Below, in pieces: positions 32,593-41,701 of a DNA stretch of 64,000 nucleotides. The DNA is from Alphaproteobacteria bacterium (GTDB lineage: Bacteria > Pseudomonadota > Alphaproteobacteria > Caulobacterales > Parvularculaceae), in contig WGLS01000005.1 in assembly GCA_016125455.1 (NCBI GenBank), forward strand, positions 206,608 to 270,607, read 5' to 3'. Position 1 is the stretch's first letter; the number at the start of each line of letters is the position of its first letter. Position numbers and translations under genes: made by a program. The notes beneath the pieces are model-generated. The model made no database searches. It worked only from the letters and a program-made list of their open reading frames with translations, and was not told the DNA's origin.

Positions 32593-33343
32593 TCCGCCGA
32601 AAACCATCGCCGGCAAGCAGCATGATAACTGCGGCCGCCGCAAGGCCGGGCCCGAAGGGCAGCGACCGTTCTGGCGATTTCGAACGCCCTGCCGCCAGGG
32701 CGACGCCGAGGGTCATCAGCGAGGCAAGGAACACAACCCCGGGCAGAGCGCTCGCGCCAAGCCAGCCGCCAATCGCGCCTAGCAGTTTGGCGTCGCCGCC
32801 GCCGAGACCCTCGCGGCCCCTAATCCGTGCGTAAGCGATACGAATGGCCTCGAACCCGCCATAGCCGACCGCCGCGCCGAGCACTGATTGCGGCAGCGGT
32901 GCGAACAGGTCGACGGCGTTCGCGGCAAGGCCGCCGATCAATAGCGGAAACGTCAGCGCATCAGGCAGATAGCCCGTTTCAAGATCGATCGCCGCCAGGG
33001 CCAGAAGGATCGCGATGAAGGCCGCCGCCAGCGCCCATTCCACGCTCGGTCCGAGCGTCAGCCCAGCGGCGACGAAGAGCGCCGCAGCCGCGGCTTCGAC
33101 CGCTGGGTAACGCCATGGAATCTTGGCGCGACAGTATCGGCATCGGCCGCGAAGCAGCACATAGTTCGCGATCGGAACGAGGTCTCTCACGGCGATCGTC
33201 TCGCCGCAGGCCGGGCAGGCGGAGCGTGGACCGGCGACAACGACGCCGTCGGTCAGACCCCAGGCTCGGGGTCCGCGATGAATGACGACGTTCAGGTAGG
33301 AACCGATCAGGAGCCCCGAAAGGCAGGCGACAAGGAGAAACAT
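32579..33343 (-). CDS. gspO: type II secretion prepilin peptidase
   Basis: 254 residues from ATG 33343. The cytosolic zinc loop has two CxxC motifs (ACPACGETIA and RCRYCRAKI), and the catalytic aspartates lie in AAIDLETGYLPDALTFPL and GGGDAKLLGAIGGWLG (GxGD as GGGD). There are seven to eight membrane segments. It cleaves and N-methylates the pseudopilins encoded across the divergent operon. Its 3' end overlaps the crotonase. Confidence 0.92.
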   Translation of the reverse strand: MFLLVACLSGLLIGSYLNVVIHRGPRAWGLTDGVVVAGPRSACPACGETIAVRDLVPIANYVLLRGRCRYCRAKIPWRYPAVEAAAAALFVAAGLTLGPSVEWALAAAFIAILLALAAIDLETGYLPDALTFPLLIGGLAANAVDLFAPLPQSVLGAAVGYGGFEAIRIAYARIRGREGLGGGDAKLLGAIGGWLGASALPGVVFLASLMTLGVALAAGRSKSPERSLPFGPGLAAAAVIMLLAGDGFRRTSGL

Positions 33344-33725
33344 GTTCGTCAGAATCTTCCCGGGATTGCGGCCGGCGCCGTTTTGCTCGCCTGCTGGGCG
33401 AGCGATATGGCCGGCAACGCGTCGACGCAATGCGGAATGGTTCGCCGGCAGGGCTAGCGCCGGACGCGGTGAAGGCTTTATTGAACAGATAAGCCCGCCC
33501 GGGGTAACACTTTTCTTGCCGCGGGCGGCGCTGGTTCGAGTAGGGCGTGCGGGCAGTATGGCATTGGTCGCGACATCCCGGAGGCGGTCAGGTCCACCGC
33601 CGGGCGAATACGGTTCAACCCGGCGGTCAGAATCGGCCGGCTCGCCGGGCGCTGGCCAAGCCGGACCCCGCGCAGCCGAAGACGGCCCCGGCGAAAGCGA
33701 GGGCGTAACCAAGGAATTGCCCGGC
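33344..33725. other. 382-base divergent gap between gspO and gspC
   Basis: No separate gene is seen. The gspC frame is open through most of it, and ATG 33558 is an alternative gspC start that would add 56 residues of low-complexity sequence. TTGAAC at 33481 with TAACAC after 18 bases is a weak promoter candidate for the gsp operon. Confidence 0.4.
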
Positions 33726-34622
33726 ATGCCGGACGGCGTTGAACGCATCGGCCAGAAAGTCGCGCCAGCGTCCCGGCGCCGAGCGACCAGTCAACGCGCG
33801 AAGCCGGCCTTTGTCGGCTGGATTGAGCTATGTCTTGTGCTGGCTCTTGGTCTCGTACTGGCGCGGCTTGTCCTGTCGGCGGTTGCGCCGCTGAGCGTGC
33901 CGGAGACGTTGCCCGGGCCGGCGCCGGGCGCGCGCGACGCCGGCGTTGAGGCGATGCGTTCGGCGTCAATCAATCCCTTTCGTCAGCCCGAGAACCAGGC
34001 GGTCGCCGCTGCGATTGCGCCGGCTAACGACGAAGTGCTTGAGGAAACGTCCCTCGACCTCGTGCTGCATGGCGTCCAGGTCGACGGGTTTGGCGCGACC
34101 GCGGTTATCCGCACGCCGGACGGCGAACAGCGCAGTTATGCGATAAATGAAGAGATTACCGACGGGGTGATCCTCGACTCGGCCCGGGAAGACCAGGTGA
34201 CCATCAGGCGGGGCGGCGTGCGCGAGACCCTGACAATGGTCAATCGCGACCGAAAGACCGAAGCGCCGCAACCATCGCCGATCACCGCTCCAGCGGCCGC
34301 CGCGCCCGCGGCGGAACAAATTGAGATTGGCGACTGGACCAGCATCGTAAGCGTGACGCCCCGACCGGCGCCCGGCGGCGTCGAGCTTGTCCTCGCGCCG
34401 GGCGCCCAGCCTCTGCGGTTCGAAGCGGCGGGCCTCAAGGCCGGCGACGTCCTGAAATCTGTAAATGGCCGTGCGATCGGCCAGACGCCTGACTCGATCG
34501 CCGAACAGATGCAATCGCTCGAGGGACGCGACGTTGTTGACCTCGTCGTCGATCGAGACGGCCTGCAAGTGCCAGTAAAAATCTTCCTGAGTACGGGAAG
34601 GGGGGATGTAAATGACTATTGA
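33726..34622 (+). CDS. gspC: type II secretion protein GspC
   Basis: 298 residues from ATG 33726. A basic cytoplasmic N-terminus, one membrane span (about 29-53), a periplasmic homology-region domain (LDLVLHGVQVDGFGATAVIR, then RSYAINEEITDGVILD), an Ala/Pro linker (near 205-215) and a C-terminal PDZ domain (GLKAGDVLKSVNGRAIGQ). GspC bridges the inner-membrane assembly to the secretin. The stop overlaps gspD by 11 bases. Confidence 0.85.
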   Translation: MPDGVERIGQKVAPASRRRATSQRAKPAFVGWIELCLVLALGLVLARLVLSAVAPLSVPETLPGPAPGARDAGVEAMRSASINPFRQPENQAVAAAIAPANDEVLEETSLDLVLHGVQVDGFGATAVIRTPDGEQRSYAINEEITDGVILDSAREDQVTIRRGGVRETLTMVNRDRKTEAPQPSPITAPAAAAPAAEQIEIGDWTSIVSVTPRPAPGGVELVLAPGAQPLRFEAAGLKAGDVLKSVNGRAIGQTPDSIAEQMQSLEGRDVVDLVVDRDGLQVPVKIFLSTGRGDVNDY

Positions 34623-36708
34623 TCGTGAAGCAGGATGCAGGCGGGCCATCGCGCTCGCGTGCGCGTTCCTGCTGGGACAGTCGGGCGCGGCCTATGCCCA
34701 GTCCGACCGGGAGGCTTGCAAGGGCTCGATCAATTATGAGGATGCGGACATTTCCGCCGTCGTCGACGACATCGCCCTCAGGACTGGCAAGAAATTCGTC
34801 ATCTCGCCCCAGGTCAGCGGCCGTATCACGATCAAGTCCGGCCCGAACGGCGGCCTGTGCCCCAACGAAGCCTGGGAGCTCTTCCAGGCCGCATTGCGGG
34901 TCACCGGATTCGTTGCGACGCCGATTAACGGGGACAGCTACAAGATCGTGCCGCTGCAGTTCGGCGCGCGGGCCGGGGGGCCGGTCGGTGAAGGCCAGCC
35001 CGGCGATTTCGTCACGCAGATTGCGCGGCTTGAGCATGTTGACGCTCGCGCTGCGGCCGCCAGCCTTTCGCAAATCGTCAGTGAACGGGGCGTCGTCAAC
35101 CCGGTGAGCGGCGGCAACGCATTGATCCTCGTTGACAGCGCCGACAATGTCGCGCGGATGCGCCAGGTTCTCGCTGAAATCGATCGCGACACGCGCGTCT
35201 ACCAGACCGTATCGCTCCAGAACGCTTCGGCCGTGGAAGTCGCCGGCGTCGTGCGCGAACTGGGCCAGGAACTTGGCGCGGAGGGCGGCGGCGCCGCGGG
35301 CATCAGCATCGTCCCCGTCGAGGCGACGAACAGCCTGATCATCCGCGCCGAGCCGACCTTGCTGCGACGGGTCATGAACGTTGTCGGCGAGCTTGATCGC
35401 ATCGGCGAGTCCACATCCGAACTGGCCGTCGTGCGATTGTCACATCAGGACGCCGAGACCCTCGCCGTGACCTTGCGTGAACTCGCCGACGCCCAGCCGC
35501 AAGAAGCGGGCGTGGAAGGGGCGCCCGCGCGCGCCGGGCGGGCGCGGGCGACGATCTCCGTCGACAAGCCGACGAACTCGATCATCATTTCAGGCGACAA
35601 GAGCATCCAGCAGACCCTGAAGCGGGCGATCTACGAACTCGACCTCAGACCGGCGCAAGTTCAGGTCGAAGCGATCATTGTTGAAATTTCCGAAAATACC
35701 GCTCGGCAGCTGGGTATCGAATACCTGATTTCAGGGTCCGGCGACGGCGTCGTACCCTTCACGACGACGAATTTCACGGATTCGCAGGCTGATTTCCTCG
35801 GCGCCGCGGCCTCGTCGTTCCTGAGCGGCGGCTCGAGTACGACCAACACGACTGGCGACCCGCTTGGCCTCAATAACGAGGTGCTCCAGCTGGCGCTTTC
35901 CTCCTTGCTCGGACTTAATGGCATTGCGGTGGGCGGCGCTGGCCGCACGGACGACGGCACGCTCTACTCGGCAATTGTAACTGCAGTTAAGCAGGACGTG
36001 GAATCCAACGTGCTGTCGTTTCCGTCGGTCGTCACGCTCGACAACCAGCCGGCGCGGCTTCAGGTCGGCCAGGAAATTCCGATCACCACTGGCGAAGCGG
36101 TCGGTCAGAATTTCCAGAATTCGTTCCGTACGGTCTCGCGCGAGGAAGTCGGCGTAATCCTTGAGGTTACGCCGCGCATCAGCGATGGAAATACGGTCAC
36201 GCTGAAGATCAAGCAGGAAACGTCGAGCGTTGCGGGGCAGATTATTGCGTCGTCGACCGACCTGATCACCAACAAGCGCACGATCGAGACGGTTGCGCTT
36301 GTGGATGACGGCGACATTCTGGTCGTAGGCGGGTTGATCGACCAGACCGACCAGAACCGCGAAAGCAAGGTGCCGGTGCTTGGCGATATCCCGCTCGCTG
36401 GCAACCTGTTCAAGAATTCCGGCCGATCCCGGGATCGCCGCAACCTTATGGTGTTCATCCGTCCGACGATCATTCGCGACCAGAAGACGGCAAGGGCCGC
36501 GACGGCGAAAAAAGTCGACTACATTCGGGCGAGGGGCATGCTGAACAATGGTGCGCCGACGTCTGACCTGGAGCGCCTGATTGACCAGACGACCGGCGTC
36601 GCTCCAGCGCCGGCCGGCAATCTGCGCTCGACTCTGCCTGTGCGGCCAGAGATCGACGCGGGGTCCGAAATCGACGCGCCGGCGCCGCTGCGTGAGGATG
36701 GCGAATGA
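34612..36708 (+). CDS. gspD: type II secretion secretin GspD
   Basis: 698 residues with signal peptide (ALACAFLLGQSGAAYAQ). An N0 domain (INYEDADISAVVDDIALRTG) is followed by N1-N3 modules (VARMRQVLAEIDRDTRV; ELAVVRLSHQDAETLAV with TNSIIISGDK) and the secretin barrel (VQVEAIIVEISENTARQLG to VPVLGDIPLAGNLFK). It forms the outer-membrane channel. The C-terminal S-domain region is short and Pro/Asp/Glu-rich. No known GspS gene is present; the lipoprotein at 45165 could replace it. Confidence 0.95.
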   Translation: MTIDREAGCRRAIALACAFLLGQSGAAYAQSDREACKGSINYEDADISAVVDDIALRTGKKFVISPQVSGRITIKSGPNGGLCPNEAWELFQAALRVTGFVATPINGDSYKIVPLQFGARAGGPVGEGQPGDFVTQIARLEHVDARAAAASLSQIVSERGVVNPVSGGNALILVDSADNVARMRQVLAEIDRDTRVYQTVSLQNASAVEVAGVVRELGQELGAEGGGAAGISIVPVEATNSLIIRAEPTLLRRVMNVVGELDRIGESTSELAVVRLSHQDAETLAVTLRELADAQPQEAGVEGAPARAGRARATISVDKPTNSIIISGDKSIQQTLKRAIYELDLRPAQVQVEAIIVEISENTARQLGIEYLISGSGDGVVPFTTTNFTDSQADFLGAAASSFLSGGSSTTNTTGDPLGLNNEVLQLALSSLLGLNGIAVGGAGRTDDGTLYSAIVTAVKQDVESNVLSFPSVVTLDNQPARLQVGQEIPITTGEAVGQNFQNSFRTVSREEVGVILEVTPRISDGNTVTLKIKQETSSVAGQIIASSTDLITNKRTIETVALVDDGDILVVGGLIDQTDQNRESKVPVLGDIPLAGNLFKNSGRSRDRRNLMVFIRPTIIRDQKTARAATAKKVDYIRARGMLNNGAPTSDLERLIDQTTGVAPAPAGNLRSTLPVRPEIDAGSEIDAPAPLREDGE

Positions 36709-38255
36709 GCGAACCGCTGGCGACGGCGGACGACGGAGCCGAGCCAGCGCCGGCCAACCGGCGGATGGGCGTCGAGCGGCTGACCTATTCGTTCGCAAAG
36801 GAACGCGGGCTTATCATCCTTGATCCGCACGCGCGGCCGGCCGTCATTGGCGCGCGGGGCGCGCCCGACGCGCTCGCCCTGATTGAGGTGCGGCGTGCGG
36901 TCGACGCGCCTATCCGCGTTGAAACGCTGCCGCAGGAGGCGTTCGACCGGCGCCTTTCGGAGATATACGCGATCTCCAATCTCGACACGGATCAGTTCGG
37001 CGCCGACGATGACGATCTGACGAGCCTCGCTGAGGGGTTGCCGACGACAGCGGACCTGCTCGACAGCGACAATGACGCGCCGGTGATCCGACTCATTAAC
37101 GGCGTGATAGCCGAGGCGGTGAAGACGCGCGCGTCGGACGTTCATGTCGAGCCCTATGAAAAGGGTCTTTCGATCCGGCTCCGGATTGATGGGGTGTTGC
37201 GGGAAATCCTTTCCTTGCCGGCGCGCGCGACGCCCTCGCTTGTCAGCAGGATCAAGGTCATGGCGCGGCTCGACATTTCCGAAAAGCGCGTCCCCCAGGA
37301 CGGGCGCATGTCTATCGCCCTCGGCGGCAAGACCGTCGACGTGCGAGTCTCGACGCTCCCGGCCCGCTTCGGCGAGCGCGTCGTCATGCGCATTCTTGAC
37401 AAGGAGGAAGCGCGGCTGGACCTTGACGCTCTGGGCATGCCGCCGGCGACGCTGGCGCGCCTCAAGACCGTCCTGAAGCGGCCGAACGGCATCATTCTCG
37501 TGACCGGCCCGACGGGGTCGGGCAAAACGACGACGCTCTATGCTGCGCTGGCGATCCTGAACGATCCGAGCCTCAACATTCTCACGGTCGAGGACCCGGT
37601 CGAATACGCGATCGAGGGGATTGGCCAGACTCAGATCAATCCCAAGGTCGGCATGACCTTCGCGACAGGCCTTCGAGCGATTCTTCGTCAGGACCCGGAC
37701 ATCGTGATGGTCGGCGAGATCCGCGACGGCGAAACGGCGGACATTGCAATCCGAGCTGCGCTTACCGGGCATCTCGTGCTGTCGACCATACACACGAACT
37801 CGGCGGTTGGCGCAGTGACGCGGCTGCGGGACATGGGCGCAGAGGCGTTTCTTCTCTCCTCCACCCTTGCCGGCGTCCTCGCCCAGCGGCTCGTGCGGCG
37901 CTTGTGCCCGTCGTGCAAGGCCCCGGCGGCGCCGGACGCTGCGGAGAAAAGCCTGCTCGGCCTGGCGGCGGATGACATCAAGACGAGGATCTACCGTCCT
38001 GTCGGGTGCGCGCGTTGCAGTCAGTCAGGGTATGAAGGCCGGCTTGGCGTTTACGAACTGATGGTCGTCGATGCGGCGATCCGCGAGCGCATACACAACG
38101 ATGCGGGCGAGGCGGAGATCGCAACGCGCGCATTTTCTGCGAAGGGCGCGCAGACGCTTGCCGAATGCGGGTTTGCCCACGTGCTTGCGGGCGCGACGTC
38201 CATCGAGGAAGTGCTGCGGGTGGTGCGCCAGGAGGACGATGGCGCCGGCGTTTGA
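36705..38255 (+). CDS. gspE: type II secretion ATPase GspE
   Basis: 516 residues. N1E-like region, then the CTE with Walker A GPTGSGKT at residues 268-275, an Asp box and Walker B (ILRQDPDIVMVGEIRDGETA), His box (LVLSTIHTNSAVGA) and the C4 zinc motif (LCPSCKAP and GCARCSQSGY). It powers pseudopilus assembly from the cytoplasmic side. ATGA overlap with gspD. Confidence 0.97.
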   Translation: MSEPLATADDGAEPAPANRRMGVERLTYSFAKERGLIILDPHARPAVIGARGAPDALALIEVRRAVDAPIRVETLPQEAFDRRLSEIYAISNLDTDQFGADDDDLTSLAEGLPTTADLLDSDNDAPVIRLINGVIAEAVKTRASDVHVEPYEKGLSIRLRIDGVLREILSLPARATPSLVSRIKVMARLDISEKRVPQDGRMSIALGGKTVDVRVSTLPARFGERVVMRILDKEEARLDLDALGMPPATLARLKTVLKRPNGIILVTGPTGSGKTTTLYAALAILNDPSLNILTVEDPVEYAIEGIGQTQINPKVGMTFATGLRAILRQDPDIVMVGEIRDGETADIAIRAALTGHLVLSTIHTNSAVGAVTRLRDMGAEAFLLSSTLAGVLAQRLVRRLCPSCKAPAAPDAAEKSLLGLAADDIKTRIYRPVGCARCSQSGYEGRLGVYELMVVDAAIRERIHNDAGEAEIATRAFSAKGAQTLAECGFAHVLAGATSIEEVLRVVRQEDDGAGV

Positions 38256-39453
38256 ATATGAGGCGCTGGACGGCGGCGGCCGGGTGCGCAAGGGCGTGGT
38301 CTCTGCGGAGACGCCGCGCCTCGCGCGAGCCGAGCTGCGTCGGCTGAAACTGACGCCCGTGGCGATGACCGCCGCCCGCGAACGAGACCGCACTTCCGAG
38401 CGCCGCGGCAATGCAAGAATATCGAGCGCGCAGCTTGTGACGCTCACGCGACAGCTCGCCGTGCTGGTCGGCGCCTCAATTCCCATAGAGGAGGCGCTGA
38501 ACGCTGTCGCCATGCAGGTCGACCGACCGAATGTGCGCCGACGCCTGACCGCCGCCCGGGAGCGGGTTCTGGAAGGTCGGACTTTTGCCGACGCGCTTCG
38601 CCAGGATGGCGGGTCGTTCTCCGATCTTTACTGCGCCGTGGTCGCCGCTGGCGAAGCGTCCGGCAAGCTCGACGGCACGCTCGATCGGCTTGCGACCATG
38701 CTGGAGAAAAATCGGTCGATGCGCAGCAAGGCAATTGGCGCGCTCATCTATCCGGCGGTGCTGTTTCTCTTCGCCGGCGGCGTTGTCGGCGCGCTGATGA
38801 CCCAGGTCGTGCCGCGGATTATCGAGCAGTTCCAGTCATTCGACGCTGAGCTTCCTGCCGTCACCCTGCTTGTTGTCGCGATGTCCGGATTTCTCGCCGA
38901 CTATGGGTTGATCCTGATTGCGTCCATCGCGCTGGCGCTTGTTGGTTTGTGGCGCGCGCTGAAGGTCAAGCCGTTCCGGCGGCAGTTCGACAAGGCGCTG
39001 CTAGCGACGCCGGTGATCGGGGGACTCTTGAGGGGCCTCGACGGCGCCCGTTTCGCGCGAACCCTGTCGACCCTGTTCGGCGGTGACGCTCCCTTGCTCG
39101 ACAGCCTAACGGGGGCGCGGCGAACCATCCTGAACGTGCATATCGGCGAACGCGTGGATGCGGCGATTGATCAGGTCCGCGAAGGGGCCTCGCTCGCGGC
39201 CGCAATCCGTCGCGCCGACGCCTTGCCCCCAATGATGACCCACATGGTCGCCGCCGGCGAGCGGGCGGGCAGCCTGCCGAAGCTGCTCGACAAGGCGGCG
39301 GAGGAGCTGGAAGAGGAATTCGACAGCGCTTCGACGATCGCCCTGCGCTTGCTTGAGCCAGCGGTGATCGTTGTGATGGGCGGGTTCGTTCTACTGATTA
39401 CGCTCGCCATCATGCTGCCGATTCTGCGGCTCAACTCGCTTGCGGCGATGTGA
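38239..39453 (+). CDS. gspF: type II secretion inner-membrane platform protein GspF
   Basis: 404 residues from ATG 38239, which follows GGAGGA inside the end of gspE (17-base overlap). Two repeated GspF domains: QLVTLTRQLAVLVGASIPIE with VVAAGEASGKLDGTLDRLA, and ARFARTLSTLFGGDAPLLDS with MVAAGERAGSLPKLLD. Three membrane spans lie near 170, 220 and 380. It connects the ATPase to the pseudopilus. Confidence 0.95.
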   Translation: MAPAFEYEALDGGGRVRKGVVSAETPRLARAELRRLKLTPVAMTAARERDRTSERRGNARISSAQLVTLTRQLAVLVGASIPIEEALNAVAMQVDRPNVRRRLTAARERVLEGRTFADALRQDGGSFSDLYCAVVAAGEASGKLDGTLDRLATMLEKNRSMRSKAIGALIYPAVLFLFAGGVVGALMTQVVPRIIEQFQSFDAELPAVTLLVVAMSGFLADYGLILIASIALALVGLWRALKVKPFRRQFDKALLATPVIGGLLRGLDGARFARTLSTLFGGDAPLLDSLTGARRTILNVHIGERVDAAIDQVREGASLAAAIRRADALPPMMTHMVAAGERAGSLPKLLDKAAEELEEEFDSASTIALRLLEPAVIVVMGGFVLLITLAIMLPILRLNSLAAM

Positions 39454-39571
39454 TCTTGCGGAACGCGCCCGTTGAGGGTGTTGACCCTTGCGGCAAGGTG
39501 CTATGTCGCGACGCGGGCGGCCGCCGGGTAGGAACGGGGCGCGGTCGCGTTGCAGAGACAGGAATGGAACA

Positions 39572-40045
39572 ATGTCGGATCTCGCGCCGCTGAAGCCCGA
39601 ACGCCTTAACGCCGCCCGGCAGCGCGGCATCACCATGATCGAACTGCTCGTCGTCCTGTCGATCATCTCGCTGATCTCAGCGCTCGTCGTCGTCAATGTC
39701 CTGCCGGAACGCGATCGCGCGGCGGTCAGGAAAGCAAAGATCGACATCGGCGTCATCGAAAGCGCGCTCGACCAGTACCGCCTTGACATGTTCAATTATC
39801 CGTCAACGGATCAGGGACTCGACGCGCTGGTCGAAGCGCCCTCGAACGCATCGGGAGCGGCATCCTATCGTCCCGGCGGGTATCTGCGCACTGGCCTGCC
39901 GGTCGATCCGTGGGGAAATCCCTATCAGTACCGCTTTCCCGGAGAGCGCAGCGTCGTCGACGTATTCTCCTATGGCGCCGACGGGCGCGAGGGCGGCGAG
40001 GGGCTGAACGCAGATATCGGCAACTGGACGGACGAGCGGAGCTGA
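39572..40045 (+). CDS. gspG: major pseudopilin GspG
   Basis: 157 residues from ATG 39572. Prepilin site RQRGITMIELLVVLS, cleaved after Gly19, with Glu at mature position 5. The C-terminal half holds the GspG hallmarks: DMFNYPSTDQGLDALVEAP, TGLPVDPWGNPYQYRFPG and VFSYGADGREGGEG (calcium loop). A gap of about 118 bases before it is the only large break in the operon and could carry an extra promoter or stem-loop. Confidence 0.95.
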   Translation: MSDLAPLKPERLNAARQRGITMIELLVVLSIISLISALVVVNVLPERDRAAVRKAKIDIGVIESALDQYRLDMFNYPSTDQGLDALVEAPSNASGAASYRPGGYLRTGLPVDPWGNPYQYRFPGERSVVDVFSYGADGREGGEGLNADIGNWTDERS

Positions 40046-40062
40046 TCCGCCGGACAGGCAGG

Positions 40063-40641
40063 ATGAAAGCCGGCCAGACAGGCGTAACGCTCATCGAAAT
40101 CCTCGTCGGGCTGACGATCTTCAGCCTGGCGGCAGGGATTGTCGTGCTGACGGCCCCGCCACGCCGGCCGCCTGCGCGCGATGCGGCGGAAACCTTTGCG
40201 GCGCGGCTTGCCGTGGCCTTCGATGAGGCCGTCTTTACGGGTCGCGAGCGTCGGCTTGAATGGACGGATGAAGGGTACAGTTTCGCCGTACGTGACGGGG
40301 ACCGCTGGCGGTCCGAAGCGGACTGGCGACCGCGGGCGACGGGCGTCACGTTCAGTATCAGGAGCGAGGGGGAGGCCGCCAGCAACGCCCTTGCGTTGAA
40401 TGGTGGCAACGCTGTGGGCGCGCTGGTCGGCTTCGGCGCGCCGCTGTCGGACTTCGCAGAGAATGCCGATCTCGCGGGTCGCTCCGCCGGCGATGAGGAA
40501 GAAGATGACGGAGATCGCGAAATCTTTCCGCTTGACCCACTGGGAGTAGGGTCGGCGCTCATCGCCCGCTTTGAGTCGCGGGAAGGGGCCTGGATCGCCG
40601 AATTGACGTCGGAATATGAAATCCGGGTGCGCAAGGAATGA
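40063..40641 (+). CDS. gspH: minor pseudopilin GspH with acidic insert
   Basis: 192 residues. Prepilin site GQTGVTLIEILVGL, cleaved after Gly7. The mature beta-domain (AFDEAVFTGRERRLEWTDEG, YSFAVRDGDRW) is GspH-like. A loop near residues 145-160 carries an unusual acidic run, AGDEEEDDGDRE, not expected in the family. ATGA overlap with gspI. Confidence 0.85.
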   Translation: MKAGQTGVTLIEILVGLTIFSLAAGIVVLTAPPRRPPARDAAETFAARLAVAFDEAVFTGRERRLEWTDEGYSFAVRDGDRWRSEADWRPRATGVTFSIRSEGEAASNALALNGGNAVGALVGFGAPLSDFAENADLAGRSAGDEEEDDGDREIFPLDPLGVGSALIARFESREGAWIAELTSEYEIRVRKE

Positions 40642-41033
40642 CAACTCGACGCCCAAGGCTGCGCCAACGCGCGCACCACGAAGCGGGCCTGACGCTGATC
40701 GAGACGCTCGTCGCGTTCGCAATCATGGCCGGCGTGGTGTCGAGCATCCTGGCGCTCCTTAGCCAGAACGCGCGCTACCTTGCGAGCGCGGAAGACCGCT
40801 TTCTTGCCGGCGTGCTTGTCAACAATCTGATGGTGGAAGAGATGGCCGACGCGCAGACGCCGGAAAGCGGGTCGACCGAAGACGAAACAACGTTCGCCGG
40901 CCGGCAGTTCATCTTTGTCCGGACGGGCCTTGAGGTGGGCCAGGGCGTCTTTCAGGTAACCTACGAAGTCCGGCGGGCGGATATCGGCCAGACGCTCGCG
41001 CGGGTGTCGGCGCTCAAGGGGACTGGCCAGTGA
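40638..41033 (+). CDS. gspI: minor pseudopilin GspI
   Basis: 131 residues. Prepilin site EAGLTLIETLVAFAIM, cleaved after Gly17, Glu5 present. The C-terminal part (NNLMVEEMADAQTPESG, FAGRQFIFVRT) matches GspI. It forms the pseudopilus tip with GspJ and GspK. Confidence 0.9.
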   Translation: MTTRRPRLRQRAHHEAGLTLIETLVAFAIMAGVVSSILALLSQNARYLASAEDRFLAGVLVNNLMVEEMADAQTPESGSTEDETTFAGRQFIFVRTGLEVGQGVFQVTYEVRRADIGQTLARVSALKGTGQ

Positions 41034-41701
41034 CCGCTGCGTCGCGGAAGCGCGCGCGTCAGTTCGGCCTGACGCTGCCGGAGATTCTCATAGCGCTCCT
41101 GATATTCTCGATGATTTCCGCGGCGGGCGTCGCGGGCCTGCGGATGACGATTGACGGCCGCGATCAGCTGGAAGAGGCGGACGCGCGCCTGCGTGACTGG
41201 CAAATCCTGCAGACGACAATTCGCGAGGATCTTGCCAATCTCAGCCTGCGAACGCCGCGCGACGAGTTCGGAGACCGCTATCCGGCGGCATTCATTGGTG
41301 GACGGACATTCGAGCTGAACCGGCTGGCGCCCGTCGAAGGCGAGACGCCGCTGTTTGCTTTTGTCCGGGGCGGACGGTCGAACCCGGGGGCGCGCGAACC
41401 GCGATCGACCCTACAGTACGTTGAGTATCTATACCGGGACAGCGCGATTATCAGGCGATCGCGGCCCTATGTGGACGATGCGCCGAATGCGTCGGAAGCC
41501 GACCGGATCCTGGTCGGCGAGCTTGCAGGCCTCGAAGCGTCGTTCCTGATCGGCCAGACCAGCCGGGGCCTCGACTGGGCCGACGCGTGGCCGCCGCCTT
41601 CCTCCAGCGGCGGGCCGCCGCGTGCGCTGCGCCTGACCCTCACGACCGATCGCTTTGGCGAGATCGAGGCATTGTTCTGGATCGGGGAGCTGCGGCCATG
41701 A
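41030..41701 (+). CDS. gspJ: minor pseudopilin GspJ
   Basis: 223 residues, GTG start overlapping the gspI stop. Prepilin site RQFGLTLPEILIALLIF, cleaved after Gly13 with Glu5 kept. The downstream region TTIREDLANLSLRTPRD and LQYVEYLYRDSAIIRR is typical of GspJ. Confidence 0.88.
   Translation: MTAASRKRARQFGLTLPEILIALLIFSMISAAGVAGLRMTIDGRDQLEEADARLRDWQILQTTIREDLANLSLRTPRDEFGDRYPAAFIGGRTFELNRLAPVEGETPLFAFVRGGRSNPGAREPRSTLQYVEYLYRDSAIIRRSRPYVDDAPNASEADRILVGELAGLEASFLIGQTSRGLDWADAWPPPSSSGGPPRALRLTLTTDRFGEIEALFWIGELRP

Noticed and set aside
36519..37793. A 424-codon minus-strand open frame
   Set aside because: It lies antisense to gspD/gspE, which are certain.
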